This document shows positions 17,319 through 25,784 of a stretch of DNA of 64,000 nucleotides, piece by piece (position 1 is the first letter of the stretch; the number at the start of each line of letters is the position of its first letter). The DNA lies in assembly GCA_004552305.1 (NCBI GenBank), contig SFOX01000008.1:1-64000 (forward strand). Reading direction: 5' to 3'. Both the position numbers and the translations under genes were made by a program. The notes beneath the pieces were generated by a model. The model was given only the letters and a program-made list of their open reading frames with translations, ran no database searches and was not told the DNA's origin. The stretch comes from Subdoligranulum variabile (GTDB taxonomy: Bacteria > Bacillota > Clostridia > Oscillospirales > Ruminococcaceae).

Positions 17319-17747
17319 ATGGCTATGGATTTGAACGCAAAGGCCGCCTACATCCGCGGCTTGATGACCGGTATGGAATTTGACCCCGAAAGCAAGAACG
17401 GCAAGATCATTGCCGCCATGATGGATCTGCTGGAAGAAATGGCAGCCACCGTGGTCGAGCATGACGACGCGCTGGATCAGGTGTATGATGAGCTGGAAAC
17501 GCTGGATCAGGATCTGGACGACGTGGTTTCTGACCTGTACGAGCTGGAGGACGATGAGGACGACGAGGACGACGAGGAGCCTGCCGACCTGTACGAGGTC
17601 ACCTGCCCCAACTGCGGTGCCGTTGTGACTGTGGACGAGGACACCCTGCTCAGCCAGGATCTGACCTGCCCCAACTGCCACGCCGCCTTTGACATTGAGA
17701 TCAAGGACGAAGAGGACGAGGACGAGGAACCCAACAGCGAAGAATAA
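17319..17747 (+). CDS. CD1247-type acidic zinc-ribbon protein
   Basis: 142 residues. The helical N-terminus (NAKAAYIRGLMTGMEFDPESKNGKI) matches the CD1247 N-terminal domain common in Clostridia. It is followed by a very acidic Asp/Glu run (about 76-90), a zinc ribbon with two CPNC motifs (about 95-125) and an acidic tail. The biochemical role is unknown. An RBS-like GGGAGG lies about 9 bp upstream of the ATG. Confidence 0.85.
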   Translation: MAMDLNAKAAYIRGLMTGMEFDPESKNGKIIAAMMDLLEEMAATVVEHDDALDQVYDELETLDQDLDDVVSDLYELEDDEDDEDDEEPADLYEVTCPNCGAVVTVDEDTLLSQDLTCPNCHAAFDIEIKDEEDEDEEPNSEE

Positions 17748-17764
17748 GCGCAAAACATAAGCGC

Positions 17765-17796
17765 AAAAGGCGCGCCCCGGCAGGGGCGCGCCTTTT
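17765..17796 (+). terminator. Terminator of the zinc-ribbon gene
   Basis: GGCGCGCCCC, loop GGCA, GGGGCGCGCC, then TTTT; the A-run on the other side makes it possibly bidirectional. Confidence 0.85.
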
Positions 17797-17799
17797 GCT

Positions 17800-18120
17800 T
17801 TAGAGTTAAGAGTGGAGAGTGCAGAGTTCAGATAAGGTGTGTCCGCTTTGCGGACACGTTTTAATATATTGCAAAGCCTTCCCCCAGCGGGGGAAGGTGG
17901 CGCGCCTGCGCGCCGGATGAGGGGGAGATGTCCGGCAGTTGCCCCCTCATCAGTCACCTGCGGTGACAGCTTCCCCCAAAGGGGGAAGCCATACACGCGG
18001 ATTACCCGTTATGTTGTTACAACCGTAAAACCGCGGGCGGGGCTTGCCCCGCCCCTACCGCGCAACATATTGTATTGCCCCGTAGGGCGGGGTGACCCCA
18101 CCCCGCCGTAAGGCGGGATT
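17800..18120. repeat. Intergenic repeat island (A, F, C, D)
   Basis: Element A (17800-17862, hairpin GTGTCCGC/GCGGACAC at 17839-17857), module F (17876-17995), C (18033-18060) and D (18075-18115). No gene is visible between the converging genes. Confidence 0.8.
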
Positions 18121-18133
18121 TTTTGTTTACCTC

Positions 18134-18421
18134 TTACTTTTTCTGCAAGGCGCCCTGCAGCATAATGTCGCCGAAGGACAGCGCGTTGTACAGCCCCACC
18201 TTGTTGGCCTGGCGGACAATGCGCTCCGGCAGGGGCTTGCTGTCGTCGGTGGAAAGCAGCACAATGTGTACCTTATCTGCCACCTCGGCACCGTTTTCCT
18301 GCTTGTTGCTCAGCACCTGCAGGTAGACGACATACGGGTCCGTCATGGAGCCGTAGTAAATATCATTGCCGCAGCGCACCAGCGGGCGGCCTTTATAGGT
18401 CAGTTTGGGAGTAAAAGCCAT
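18134..18421 (-). CDS. Hypothetical protein, small and conserved-looking
   Basis: 95 residues, soluble, with no motif I can assign. It contains GRPLVRCGNDIYYGSMTDPYVVYLQVL and ends in QGALQKK. It has an RBS (GAAAGAAGG) and its own promoter at 18464-18492. It lies downstream of the glycan operon but is separately transcribed, so a shared role is not implied. Confidence 0.75.
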   Translation of the reverse strand: MAFTPKLTYKGRPLVRCGNDIYYGSMTDPYVVYLQVLSNKQENGAEVADKVHIVLLSTDDSKPLPERIVRQANKVGLYNALSFGDIMLQGALQKK

Positions 18422-18463
18422 AGCATAGACCTTCTTTCTGTCAAAATTTCGTTCTGATATAGT

Positions 18464-18492
18464 ATTATAGCACAGTTTCGGCTGTATTACAA
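18464..18492 (-). promoter_or_regulatory. Promoter of the 95-residue protein gene
   Basis: Minus strand TTGTAA (18487-18492), 17-bp spacer, TATAAT (18464-18469). The -35 box overlaps the stop codon of the DUF2304 gene. Confidence 0.75.
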
Positions 18493-18858
18493 ATCCATTT
18501 TGTCGTCGCGGTCATGATCTTCCTGCTTTTGCTGGTTCAGCGCCACGCGCTCGGTCAAAACGCGCAGGCGGCTGTCCAGCTGGCTGACCCGGATGGATAG
18601 CATAAATTGACGTGCCAACAGCAAAAAGATGATAATCAAATACACGCAGTTGATGGGGCTGACAAAGCCCAGCAAGCCGGACACCCAGTACGCAATGCCC
18701 GGAAACAGCGCCACCAGCAGCAAAACAGCGCTGAGCGCCAGCCAGTAGATGGTATCCTCGATCTGCACGCGCGCCTGCCGCACGCGGCGCAGCACATACC
18801 CCGCCGTGGCAAAAGCGCCCAGAATCAGGCAGATGCGCAAAACAGTTTGGTCGGTCAT
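18487..18858 (-). CDS. DUF2304 membrane protein
   Basis: 123 residues with about three helices (near 5-20, 35-55, 65-90) and a charged C-terminus. DUF2304 proteins are regularly encoded beside polyprenyl-phosphate glycosyltransferases of family 2, as here with a 1-bp gap. They are thought to assist lipid-linked sugar formation or flipping, but this is not proven. It is the last gene of the leftward glycan operon. Confidence 0.85.
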   Translation of the reverse strand: MTDQTVLRICLILGAFATAGYVLRRVRQARVQIEDTIYWLALSAVLLLVALFPGIAYWVSGLLGFVSPINCVYLIIIFLLLARQFMLSIRVSQLDSRLRVLTERVALNQQKQEDHDRDDKMDL

Positions 18859-18859
18859 A

Positions 18860-19579
18860 TCACAGGCTCCTTTCCGGGTAGGGGGTTTCGGTGTCGCGCT
18901 TGCGGAACCACTGGATCAGCAAAATGGACACCGACATTTTTACCATATACTGCACGCTGCGCCAGAGGGTCAGGTAGCTCTGCCCTGCCGTGCGCTCGCC
19001 CATTTTGACCTGTACCTCCTTGACCTTGGCACCGTTTTTGATCAGGTAGCTGATGGTATCCGGCTCCGGTCCGTAGTTGAGGTTTTCGGCAAATTCCTGC
19101 ACCATGGCGCGGTTGAACATCCGCATACCGCTGGTGGGGTCGCAGATGGCGCGCCCCGTCGTCAGCCGGATCGACCAGCTGATGATATAGCTGCCCACCA
19201 TACGCAGTGTTTTGGGCTTTTTGACCGTTAAAAAGCGGCTGCCGATGACGATATCGCTGCCTTCCTCCAGCGCAGCCAGCATTTCGGCAATGTATTCCGG
19301 CTTGTGCTGCCCGTCGGCGTCCATCTGCATGGCGCAGTCGTAGTCATGCTCAGCGGCGTAGCGCAGCCCGGTCTGAAACGCCCCTGCCAGCCCCAGATTG
19401 ACCGGCAGGTCAATGAGGTGGAACCCATTCTGGCGGCAGAGCGCGGCGGTCTTGTCGCGGCTGCCGTCGTTGACCACCACATAATCGTACTGGGGGTAGT
19501 TTTCTATCAGATCCCTGACCACCGGCACGATGCTGGCTTCCTCGTTATGGGCGGGGATAACAATCAGTAACTTTTGCAT
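18860..19579 (-). CDS. Family 2 glycosyltransferase, polyprenyl-phosphate sugar type
   Basis: 239 residues. GT-A fold motifs are VIPAHNEEASI, VVNDGSRDKT, MQMDADGQH and SGMRMFNRAM. The length and motifs match dolichol-phosphate mannose synthase-like enzymes that move a nucleotide sugar onto a lipid phosphate. No C-terminal membrane helices are present; the adjoining DUF2304 protein may supply membrane contact. The gene lies in the glycan export operon, 9 bp from the family 4 transferase. Confidence 0.9.
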   Translation of the reverse strand: MQKLLIVIPAHNEEASIVPVVRDLIENYPQYDYVVVNDGSRDKTAALCRQNGFHLIDLPVNLGLAGAFQTGLRYAAEHDYDCAMQMDADGQHKPEYIAEMLAALEEGSDIVIGSRFLTVKKPKTLRMVGSYIISWSIRLTTGRAICDPTSGMRMFNRAMVQEFAENLNYGPEPDTISYLIKNGAKVKEVQVKMGERTAGQSYLTLWRSVQYMVKMSVSILLIQWFRKRDTETPYPERSL

Positions 19580-19588
19580 AAATGCTCC

Positions 19589-20710
19589 TTAGTTTACGAT
19601 GCTGCGCAGTTTTTCGTACACGGCTTGCCATGTGAACCGCCCCAGCAGCGTTTGTTTTGCCCGTTGGCTGCGCGCCTTGGCGGCTGCCGGGTCGGCAGCG
19701 GTCTTTTGCAGGGCGGCGGCAATTTCCGCCGTGTCGGCGCTTGGCAGGAATAGGGCATCGTCCCCGCCGGGCAGCAGCTCGCCGGTACCCGCCGTGTGCG
19801 TGCAGACGATCGGGCAGCCGCAGGCAGCCGCCTCCAGCAAAGTCGTGGGAAAGCCCTCGGCGTAGAGGGTGGGCAGGCAGTAGCAGTCGGCTTGGCTGAG
19901 CAGCTGCACGATCTGCGCGTGCGGCAGCGCACCGGGGGCGACCACACGCCCGCCGCTTTGCTGTGCCAGCTGCTGCAGCGCGTCCAGCTGCGGACCGTTG
20001 CCGACAACGACCAGGCTCCAGTCCGGCAGGCTGAGCACCGCCTGCGCCAAGGGCAGCGCGCCTTTTTCGGGGATCAGCCGCCCCACAAACGCCGCCAGCT
20101 TGGTGCCGGCAGGCACAGTTTTGCGCCAATCTACGCGGTTTTTGTCCGCCGCTGCCTGTGCCAGCTCATCGGGGTCCACGGCGTTGGGCAGCGTACCCGC
20201 TGCCTGTATGCCGAAGGTTTGCAGCCAGCGGCAGGTGTCGGCGGACACGCCGTAAAAATCAAAGCCGCAGCGGGCAATGCGGCGGCAGGCAAAATGCTCG
20301 TACCGCTGCCCCAGCCAGCCGGGCAGCCCGCCGTGCATCATATACCCGGTCGAGTGGTCCAGCACCAGCGCCGGGATGCCCCGCCGCCGGCACTGCTGCG
20401 CCGCCCAGATGCTTTGGGTGTACATCCGCGTCTGGATCACGGCAAAGTCGATTTTTTGCGCCCACAGATCGGCGGCATTCGCCCACGGCTTCAGCACGGG
20501 GAACCGCCCGCCCATCACGGGAAAGGACGGCAGGCGGTAAATTTCGATGCCGTATTCGTCGGTTTCGCGCGCGGGCAGCCCCGGCAGCGCCGCCGTTACG
20601 ACCAGCGCCCGATGCCCCGCCGCGGTGAAACGCCGCGCCAGATTCCAAGTATAGCGCTCGACCCCGCCGGGTGTGGGCAGGTACTGCGCCGAGAAAAAAC
20701 AGATGGTCAT
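19589..20710 (-). CDS. Family 4 glycosyltransferase
   Basis: 373 residues, GT-B fold. The N-terminal half begins FFSAQYLPTPGGVERYTWNLA. The donor-binding half contains AAFVGRLIPEKG, VVVGNGP and the EX7E motif EGFPTTLLE. These retaining enzymes add hexoses to growing glycans from nucleotide sugars. It is part of the leftward polysaccharide operon, and its acceptor is probably the exported polymer. Confidence 0.92.
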   Translation of the reverse strand: MTICFFSAQYLPTPGGVERYTWNLARRFTAAGHRALVVTAALPGLPARETDEYGIEIYRLPSFPVMGGRFPVLKPWANAADLWAQKIDFAVIQTRMYTQSIWAAQQCRRRGIPALVLDHSTGYMMHGGLPGWLGQRYEHFACRRIARCGFDFYGVSADTCRWLQTFGIQAAGTLPNAVDPDELAQAAADKNRVDWRKTVPAGTKLAAFVGRLIPEKGALPLAQAVLSLPDWSLVVVGNGPQLDALQQLAQQSGGRVVAPGALPHAQIVQLLSQADCYCLPTLYAEGFPTTLLEAAACGCPIVCTHTAGTGELLPGGDDALFLPSADTAEIAAALQKTAADPAAAKARSQRAKQTLLGRFTWQAVYEKLRSIVN

Positions 20711-20718
20711 ACCTCACC

Positions 20719-21225
20719 TTACACCTTTGCGCCGAAGGCCGCCTGCACGGCAGCCTGCCAGCGCCCGTCCTGCCGCAGAATGGCCTCAACGGCACCGCGC
20801 ACGGCACCCGCGCCGCCCGCTTGGGGGCAGACATAGTCCGCCGCCGCTCTGACCTCGGGGGCGGCATCGGCGGGGCAGGCAACAAACCCGCACAGCGCCA
20901 TCGCCGCCAAGTCGTTCAAATCATCGCCGCAGTAGGCGACCTGCTGCGCATCGCAGCCGTTTTGCTGCATAAAATCACGCAGAAACGCCGCTTTGTCGGA
21001 CACGTTCTGGTACACATCGGTGATTTTTAAATCCGCGGCGCGGCGGCGCACCGCTGCGCTTTCGCGCCCGGTGCAGATCACCGTCCGGATGCCCGCCGCG
21101 CGCGCCAGCACCAGCCCGGCGCCGTCCTTGATGGCGAACTTTTTCAGCTCGTTGCCGGTGGCGTCGTAGTAAACGCCGCCGTCGGTCAGGGTGCCGTCCA
21201 CGTCCAGAATCAGATATCGTATCAC
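20719..21225 (-). CDS. KdsC-like HAD phosphatase
   Basis: 168 residues from a GTG start that overlaps the aldolase stop (GTGA). Motifs: ILDVDGTLTDGG (I), TVICTGRESAA (II), Lys in VSDKAAF (III), VAYCGDDLNDLAAM (IV). Size and motifs match Kdo-8-phosphate phosphatase and N-acylneuraminate-9-phosphatase relatives, which dephosphorylate a ulosonate before CMP activation. Lying between the aldolase and a glycosyltransferase, and two genes from a KdsB-like enzyme, it probably acts on the aldolase product (inference). Longer upstream starts are rejected as shadows of the aldolase gene. Confidence 0.88.
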   Translation of the reverse strand: MIRYLILDVDGTLTDGGVYYDATGNELKKFAIKDGAGLVLARAAGIRTVICTGRESAAVRRRAADLKITDVYQNVSDKAAFLRDFMQQNGCDAQQVAYCGDDLNDLAAMALCGFVACPADAAPEVRAAADYVCPQAGGAGAVRGAVEAILRQDGRWQAAVQAAFGAKV

Positions 21226-22787
21226 GGCATAGCTCCTTCGTACTCGCTGGGGGTCAAAAATTCCACCGGCAGCCCCACGGTGCGCATGGCCCCGGCAATC
21301 TGCCGGTTGTAGCCCTCGCCGCGCCCGGTGTGGGTGTGCAGCCCGGCGTCCGCGTAGGCAGCCGTGCCGGGGCGGTAGCCGTCGGCACCCGCCAGCTTGA
21401 CCTTGGCGGCATCGCACAGCCGCAGCAGGCGCAGCAGCATCAGCATACTGTTGCCGCCCTGGTCGTCGGCGGTGGAAAGCCGGTCGTAGTTCAGCACGGC
21501 ACCCTGCTTGGCAGAGCGCAGGTTGCTGGTCAGGATCAGGCGGCAGGGGTAGGTCTTATCCTCCTCAAAGCGCTTGGCGTTAGAGAAAAAGGCGTAATCC
21601 ACTGTGCGCTCGCCCGGCACAAAGTTGACCGACACCGTCACATCGGCATCGGCGGCTGCCACGGCAGCCTGCCCGGCGGGGGTGGCAAGGCTGGCGCCGG
21701 GTGCCAGCACCAGCACGGTCTTGCCCGCAAAGGCGGCATGCAGGTCGTGCAGGGCTTCGTCATCCTGCACGCGGCGGTTCTTGTATTCCTGATACAGCGT
21801 GTCGGCGTAAGCCTTGTCAAAGGCGGTCTTTTTTTCGGGTGCGATGGCAGCCAGAATGTGGTTGATGTCGCGGTTGGTCAAATCGCCCTTGCCCAGATAA
21901 TGCTCGGCATAGTTGCGGTGCAGGTTGAACCGCGCCGACAAAAAATACGCCGGGGTGTAGCCCCACGGGCTTTCGCCCTTGATGGGGGCGATGTAATCCT
22001 GAATGGCGTCCATGATCTGATCCAGATCAAAGTGGCGGGCGCAGTTCTCGTTCATATAATCGGCGGTCAGCTCAATGGGAAGGTTGCCGGGGATACGCCC
22101 CATGCCGATCAGACTTGCGTCCACGGTTTTATCGCGCTGCAGCGGCATTTCCAAAAATTCCTGCGCAAGGCAGAAGCTCAGCGCCATATTCTCGTGCAGG
22201 TGCAGCCCCAGCCGGATGGCGGGGTCCAGATTGTGGTCGGCCAGCGCGGTGATGCGCTGCAGATCCTTGCGGCGCATACTGCCGAAGGTATCCACAATAG
22301 AGAACTGCCACGGGTGGATTTTGTTGACCTCGTCCAGGATCCACAAAATCTCGCTGTCGGTGTAGCCCATAATGTTGATGGGGTTGATCGCCAGCTTGTA
22401 GCCGCGCGCCTTGACCTCCCGCGCAAAGTCCATGCCCTCGCGGATGTCGTAGTCGTGTGCGGTAATGCGCAGAATTTCAATGCCGGTGCCGTCGTAGGGC
22501 GTCAGCTTGCGGATATCGTAGTTGGAGCGCATCGCCATGCCGGAGTACATTGTACTGCCGCGGCTGCCCGGCGGGGGCAGCAGGCGGTTCAGCTCCTCGA
22601 TGGTGTTGCAGACGGTGACGTCGGGGTCGTAGCCCGGCACGTTGCGCAGAAAGCCGACCTCGACAATATCCACCCCGGCGTTGGTCAGCGCCCGGATGAT
22701 ATGCTTGGCGGGGGATGCCCCCCACTGCCAGTTGTTGATATATCCGCCGTCGCGCAGGGTGCAGTCCAACAGCTTTACGTCAGGCAT
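21222..22787 (-). CDS. DRE-TIM (HMGL-like) aldolase fused to a C-terminal Rossmann-like domain
   Basis: 521 residues. The N-terminal barrel (1-300) has the metal and catalytic motif LLDCTLRDGG (D8, R12, D13), SIVDTFGSM, the metal pair H196/H198 in GLHLHEN, and GMGRIPGN near 228-235. These match 4-hydroxy-2-oxovalerate aldolase and HMG-CoA lyase relatives. The C-terminal part (about 355-521) starts VLVLAPGASL, recalling the nucleotide-binding start of DUF115-type domains. Between a KdsC-like phosphatase and a KdsB-like cytidylyltransferase, it may join pyruvate to an aldose (phosphate) to make a 3-deoxy-ulosonate. No KdsA or NeuB gene is nearby. It overlaps the KdsB-like stop by 8 bp. Confidence 0.85.
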   Translation of the reverse strand: MPDVKLLDCTLRDGGYINNWQWGASPAKHIIRALTNAGVDIVEVGFLRNVPGYDPDVTVCNTIEELNRLLPPPGSRGSTMYSGMAMRSNYDIRKLTPYDGTGIEILRITAHDYDIREGMDFAREVKARGYKLAINPINIMGYTDSEILWILDEVNKIHPWQFSIVDTFGSMRRKDLQRITALADHNLDPAIRLGLHLHENMALSFCLAQEFLEMPLQRDKTVDASLIGMGRIPGNLPIELTADYMNENCARHFDLDQIMDAIQDYIAPIKGESPWGYTPAYFLSARFNLHRNYAEHYLGKGDLTNRDINHILAAIAPEKKTAFDKAYADTLYQEYKNRRVQDDEALHDLHAAFAGKTVLVLAPGASLATPAGQAAVAAADADVTVSVNFVPGERTVDYAFFSNAKRFEEDKTYPCRLILTSNLRSAKQGAVLNYDRLSTADDQGGNSMLMLLRLLRLCDAAKVKLAGADGYRPGTAAYADAGLHTHTGRGEGYNRQIAGAMRTVGLPVEFLTPSEYEGAMP

Positions 22788-23514
22788 CGTGCTTCTCCTT
22801 CAAAATTTCGTTGACCAGCGCCAGATCCTTGGGCGTATCGACGCTGACTGTCTTGTACGGGCTTACGATGGCGTGTACCTTGCGCCCGTTTTCGACATAG
22901 CGCATCATATCGTTTTCCTCGGCGCGTTCCAAGATGGACTTGGGGGTGTCGTGGTAGAACTGCAGCGCCTGCTTGCTGTACAGCTGAATGCCGGTGACCT
23001 TCTCGTAGTCAAAATCCAGCGTGCCTTTGGGGTACGGGATGGGGCTGCGGGAGATCATCAGCACCTCGCGCGCGGCGTTGGTGACGACCTTCTGGTTGGA
23101 AAAATCCACCACGTCCGCCGGGTGCTGCATCACGTTGGTCAGCACCGCCACATAGCAGGCATCGTCGGGCAGGGTGTCGGGCAAAATCAAATCGAACGCC
23201 GCGGGGTCAACCAGCGGCTCGTCGCCCATCAGCTGCAGGTACAGGTCGGCGTCCACCTTGGTGCTGACCTCCCAGATGCGCCCGGTGGGGGTGTCGTGGT
23301 CGGGGCTGGTCATCACGCATTTCATATCGTACTGTGCGCAGACGTCAGCGATGCGCGTATCGTCTGTGGCAATCAGCACATCGTCCAGCTTGGCGCACGC
23401 CCTGGCGGCGCGGTACACCCACCAGATCATCGGCTTGCCCAGCACATCGGCCAAGGGCTTGCCGGGCATACGGGTGCTGGCATAGCGGGCGGGAATCACG
23501 GCAATGGTTTTCAT
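22780..23514 (-). CDS. KdsB-like CMP-ulosonate cytidylyltransferase
   Basis: 244 residues, full length for CMP-Kdo synthetase. It starts IAVIPARYASTRMPGKPLAD, the CTP-binding signature, and contains QLMGDEPLVDP and SRSPIPYPKG. It would activate Kdo or a related acid with CTP, releasing PPi. KdsB is mainly a Gram-negative lipid A enzyme, so its presence in this Gram-positive genome points to a surface glycan use. The actual acid is unknown. Confidence 0.9.
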   Translation of the reverse strand: MKTIAVIPARYASTRMPGKPLADVLGKPMIWWVYRAARACAKLDDVLIATDDTRIADVCAQYDMKCVMTSPDHDTPTGRIWEVSTKVDADLYLQLMGDEPLVDPAAFDLILPDTLPDDACYVAVLTNVMQHPADVVDFSNQKVVTNAAREVLMISRSPIPYPKGTLDFDYEKVTGIQLYSKQALQFYHDTPKSILERAEENDMMRYVENGRKVHAIVSPYKTVSVDTPKDLALVNEILKEKHDA

Positions 23515-23527
23515 GGCAGTTTCCTCT

Positions 23528-24493
23528 TTACAATAAAGAACGGGCTTCGTCCAGCGTCAGGTGTATCTTTTCTTCGGCGGCGGTGAATCCGCGCAGCACA
23601 AAGCTTTGCACCGTGACGGCACGGCGGAAGGTAAACGGCAGGCAGAAGTTCAGCACCTCGCTGGGCATGGTGCGCTGTAAAATCACAGCGCCGGGGAACA
23701 GGGCGGCGTAGTCGGTTTCATCGCGCGGGTGCGTCTTGATAAACAGCGGCCCTACGGTATATTTTTTTGCCACCGCTTGGAACATGGCATCCTGCTGCGC
23801 CTGCGTCAGCAAGCCGTCCTGCACAAAGCTGCGGGGCAAAAGCAGCGTTGCCCCGGCGGCGTTCTGCGGCAGCGGCTGCGTGATAAACACGCTGCGCACC
23901 ATGGATTTTTCGCTCTCGGTCAGGCTTTGCAAAAGCTGCGCCTTGCTGTCACCGACGAGCTTTTCCGCCCCAAACAGGATGCAGCGGGCGGGATCCTCGC
24001 TCTCGACCTTTTTGCAATAGCGGCTGTCGCCCCAGTAGAGATATCCCTTGCCGCTGCGCTGCTTTTTGGCAAAATCCGGCTGGCGGCGCTGGGCTTCGAC
24101 CAGCGATTGGTCGGGACCGATCGTGCTGGCAAAGGTGTCCTCGCACAGGGTGTAGGCGGCGCGGCAGTCCTGCAGATAGCGCCCCAGGACGCTCCAATCG
24201 TTATGGATAAATATCTCCGCATAGCGGTCGGGCTGCAAGTGCCAGCCGCAGCGCTTTTCAAAGCCGCGGCGGTTGCGCTGCTGCCCCAGAAAGCCGGTGG
24301 CAATGCCCGGCCAGGCATCCTCGCGCACAAGGATCGGCGTCACAACACCGGTGGCGCGCAGCCTTTGCGCCAGCGCCTGCGCCTCGGGTACCTTGGCAGA
24401 AAGCACCAATTCGTGGGGGGCGCCCGCCGTGCGGGATGCCCGCACCAGATCGATCAGCACTTGATACGCCGTGTGGCAGATATACAGATTCAT
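23528..24493 (-). CDS. Family 52-like (sialyl/Kdo-type) glycosyltransferase
   Basis: 321 residues. The N-terminus MNLYICHTAYQVLIDL is typical of GT52-type sialyltransferases. The C-terminal half has the HP motif in IKTHPRDETDY and a PSEVLNF segment like the acceptor or CMP-binding motif of bacterial sialyltransferases. With a CMP-sugar synthetase 13 bp away, it is the natural candidate to transfer the activated ulosonate onto the glycan. The ATG at 24493 overlaps the ABC ATPase stop (ATGA), which sets the start; the longer reading is a shadow. Confidence 0.8.
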   Translation of the reverse strand: MNLYICHTAYQVLIDLVRASRTAGAPHELVLSAKVPEAQALAQRLRATGVVTPILVREDAWPGIATGFLGQQRNRRGFEKRCGWHLQPDRYAEIFIHNDWSVLGRYLQDCRAAYTLCEDTFASTIGPDQSLVEAQRRQPDFAKKQRSGKGYLYWGDSRYCKKVESEDPARCILFGAEKLVGDSKAQLLQSLTESEKSMVRSVFITQPLPQNAAGATLLLPRSFVQDGLLTQAQQDAMFQAVAKKYTVGPLFIKTHPRDETDYAALFPGAVILQRTMPSEVLNFCLPFTFRRAVTVQSFVLRGFTAAEEKIHLTLDEARSLL

Positions 24494-25773
24494 CCCTCTG
24501 CCTCCACCAGCTTGACCGGCGGGAAGTGGATGCGTCCCCAGCCGGGCGCCCATTCGGGGATGCTCATATCGCTGGGGGTCACCTCAAAGGCGAACTCCAC
24601 GGCAGGCTTGTCGAGGCAGACCGCGCTGCCGATCACGCCGTCAAAGACATCCAGATAGAAGTAATACTGCCCCGCGCCCAGCATGGCGGGGTCAAACTCA
24701 AACACGGTGGTGTACAGCCTGCCCGGTTCGGCGGCGCCGAGGTTGACCGGGTGGGTGATGCCCACGGGCGAGGAATCCCGCGCGTGGAGGTTCATCTTCA
24801 TATTGATGCCGGCAAACGGCTCGGTGACGCGCCACTGGATTTGCACCCGCACCGGCTCATTGTCGGCAAAAACGCTGGACTCCTTGCCCAAAAAGCGCAG
24901 GCTTTCCAACCGCAGGCGCTGCCCGGCGCCGACGTTCATACGCCCGACCTTGCGCAGGTCATAGTGTACCACGTTGACGTCGGTGGTATCCATATAGATG
25001 GCGATGGCTTTTTCGACGTCGCCGTCAAAGATGATGCGCCCCTGATCCAGCACGATGCAGCGGGTGCAGAGCTGGCGGATGGTGCTCATATTGTGGCTGA
25101 CGTACAGCACGGTGCGCCCGTCCTCGTTGGCGACGTTGCTCATCTTGCCCAGACATTTCTGCTGGAATTTCATATCGCCGACCGCCAGCACCTCGTCCAT
25201 CACCAGAATTTCGCTGTCCAGATGCGCCGCCACGGCGAACGCCAGCTTGACAAACATACCGCTGGAATAGCGCTTGACGGGGGTGTCGATAAAATCGCCG
25301 CACTCGGAAAATTCAATGATCTGCGGCAGCTTGGCGTCGATCTCGGCGCGGGACATACCCAAAATTGCGCCGTTCATATAGATGTTTTCGCGCCCGGTCA
25401 TCTCGTTGTTGAAGCCGGTGCCGACCTCCAGCATACTGGAAATGCGCCCCTTGATGCGGATCTCGCCCTCGGTGGGGGCGGTGATGCGGGTCAGCAGCTT
25501 GAGCAGGGTGGATTTTCCGGCGCCGTTGCGCCCGATAATGCCCAGCGCCTCGCCCTTGTACACGGTCAGGTCCACGCCGTTGAGCGCCATAAAGGTCTGC
25601 CCGTACAGCCGCGTGTCGGTGCCGATGATGGTGTTGGGATCCTCCTTGCCGCGCACACGCGCCCACCAGCTTTGCAGATCGTGCGTCAGCGTGCCGCCGC
25701 CGATCTGTCCGAGCTTGTACTGCTTTTTCAGCCCCTCAATTTCAATAACGGGGGTCTTTTCGGTTTTCTGCAT
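24490..25773 (-). CDS. Polysaccharide/teichoic acid ABC exporter ATPase with Wzt-like C-terminal domain
   Basis: 427 residues. The nucleotide-binding domain has Walker A GRNGAGKST (about 83-91), the signature around RYSSGMFVKLAFAVA and Walker B ILVMDEVLAVGD. After about residue 270 a beta-rich extension follows (LRLESLRFLG through EFAFEVTPSDMS), as in Wzt proteins that recognise the end of the glycan. It powers export through the permease gene upstream. The ATG at 25773, with AGGAGGGGG just ahead, is chosen over a GTG at 25788. Confidence 0.92.
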   Translation of the reverse strand: MQKTEKTPVIEIEGLKKQYKLGQIGGGTLTHDLQSWWARVRGKEDPNTIIGTDTRLYGQTFMALNGVDLTVYKGEALGIIGRNGAGKSTLLKLLTRITAPTEGEIRIKGRISSMLEVGTGFNNEMTGRENIYMNGAILGMSRAEIDAKLPQIIEFSECGDFIDTPVKRYSSGMFVKLAFAVAAHLDSEILVMDEVLAVGDMKFQQKCLGKMSNVANEDGRTVLYVSHNMSTIRQLCTRCIVLDQGRIIFDGDVEKAIAIYMDTTDVNVVHYDLRKVGRMNVGAGQRLRLESLRFLGKESSVFADNEPVRVQIQWRVTEPFAGINMKMNLHARDSSPVGITHPVNLGAAEPGRLYTTVFEFDPAMLGAGQYYFYLDVFDGVIGSAVCLDKPAVEFAFEVTPSDMSIPEWAPGWGRIHFPPVKLVEAEG

Positions 25774-25784
25774 AGTCCCCCTCC

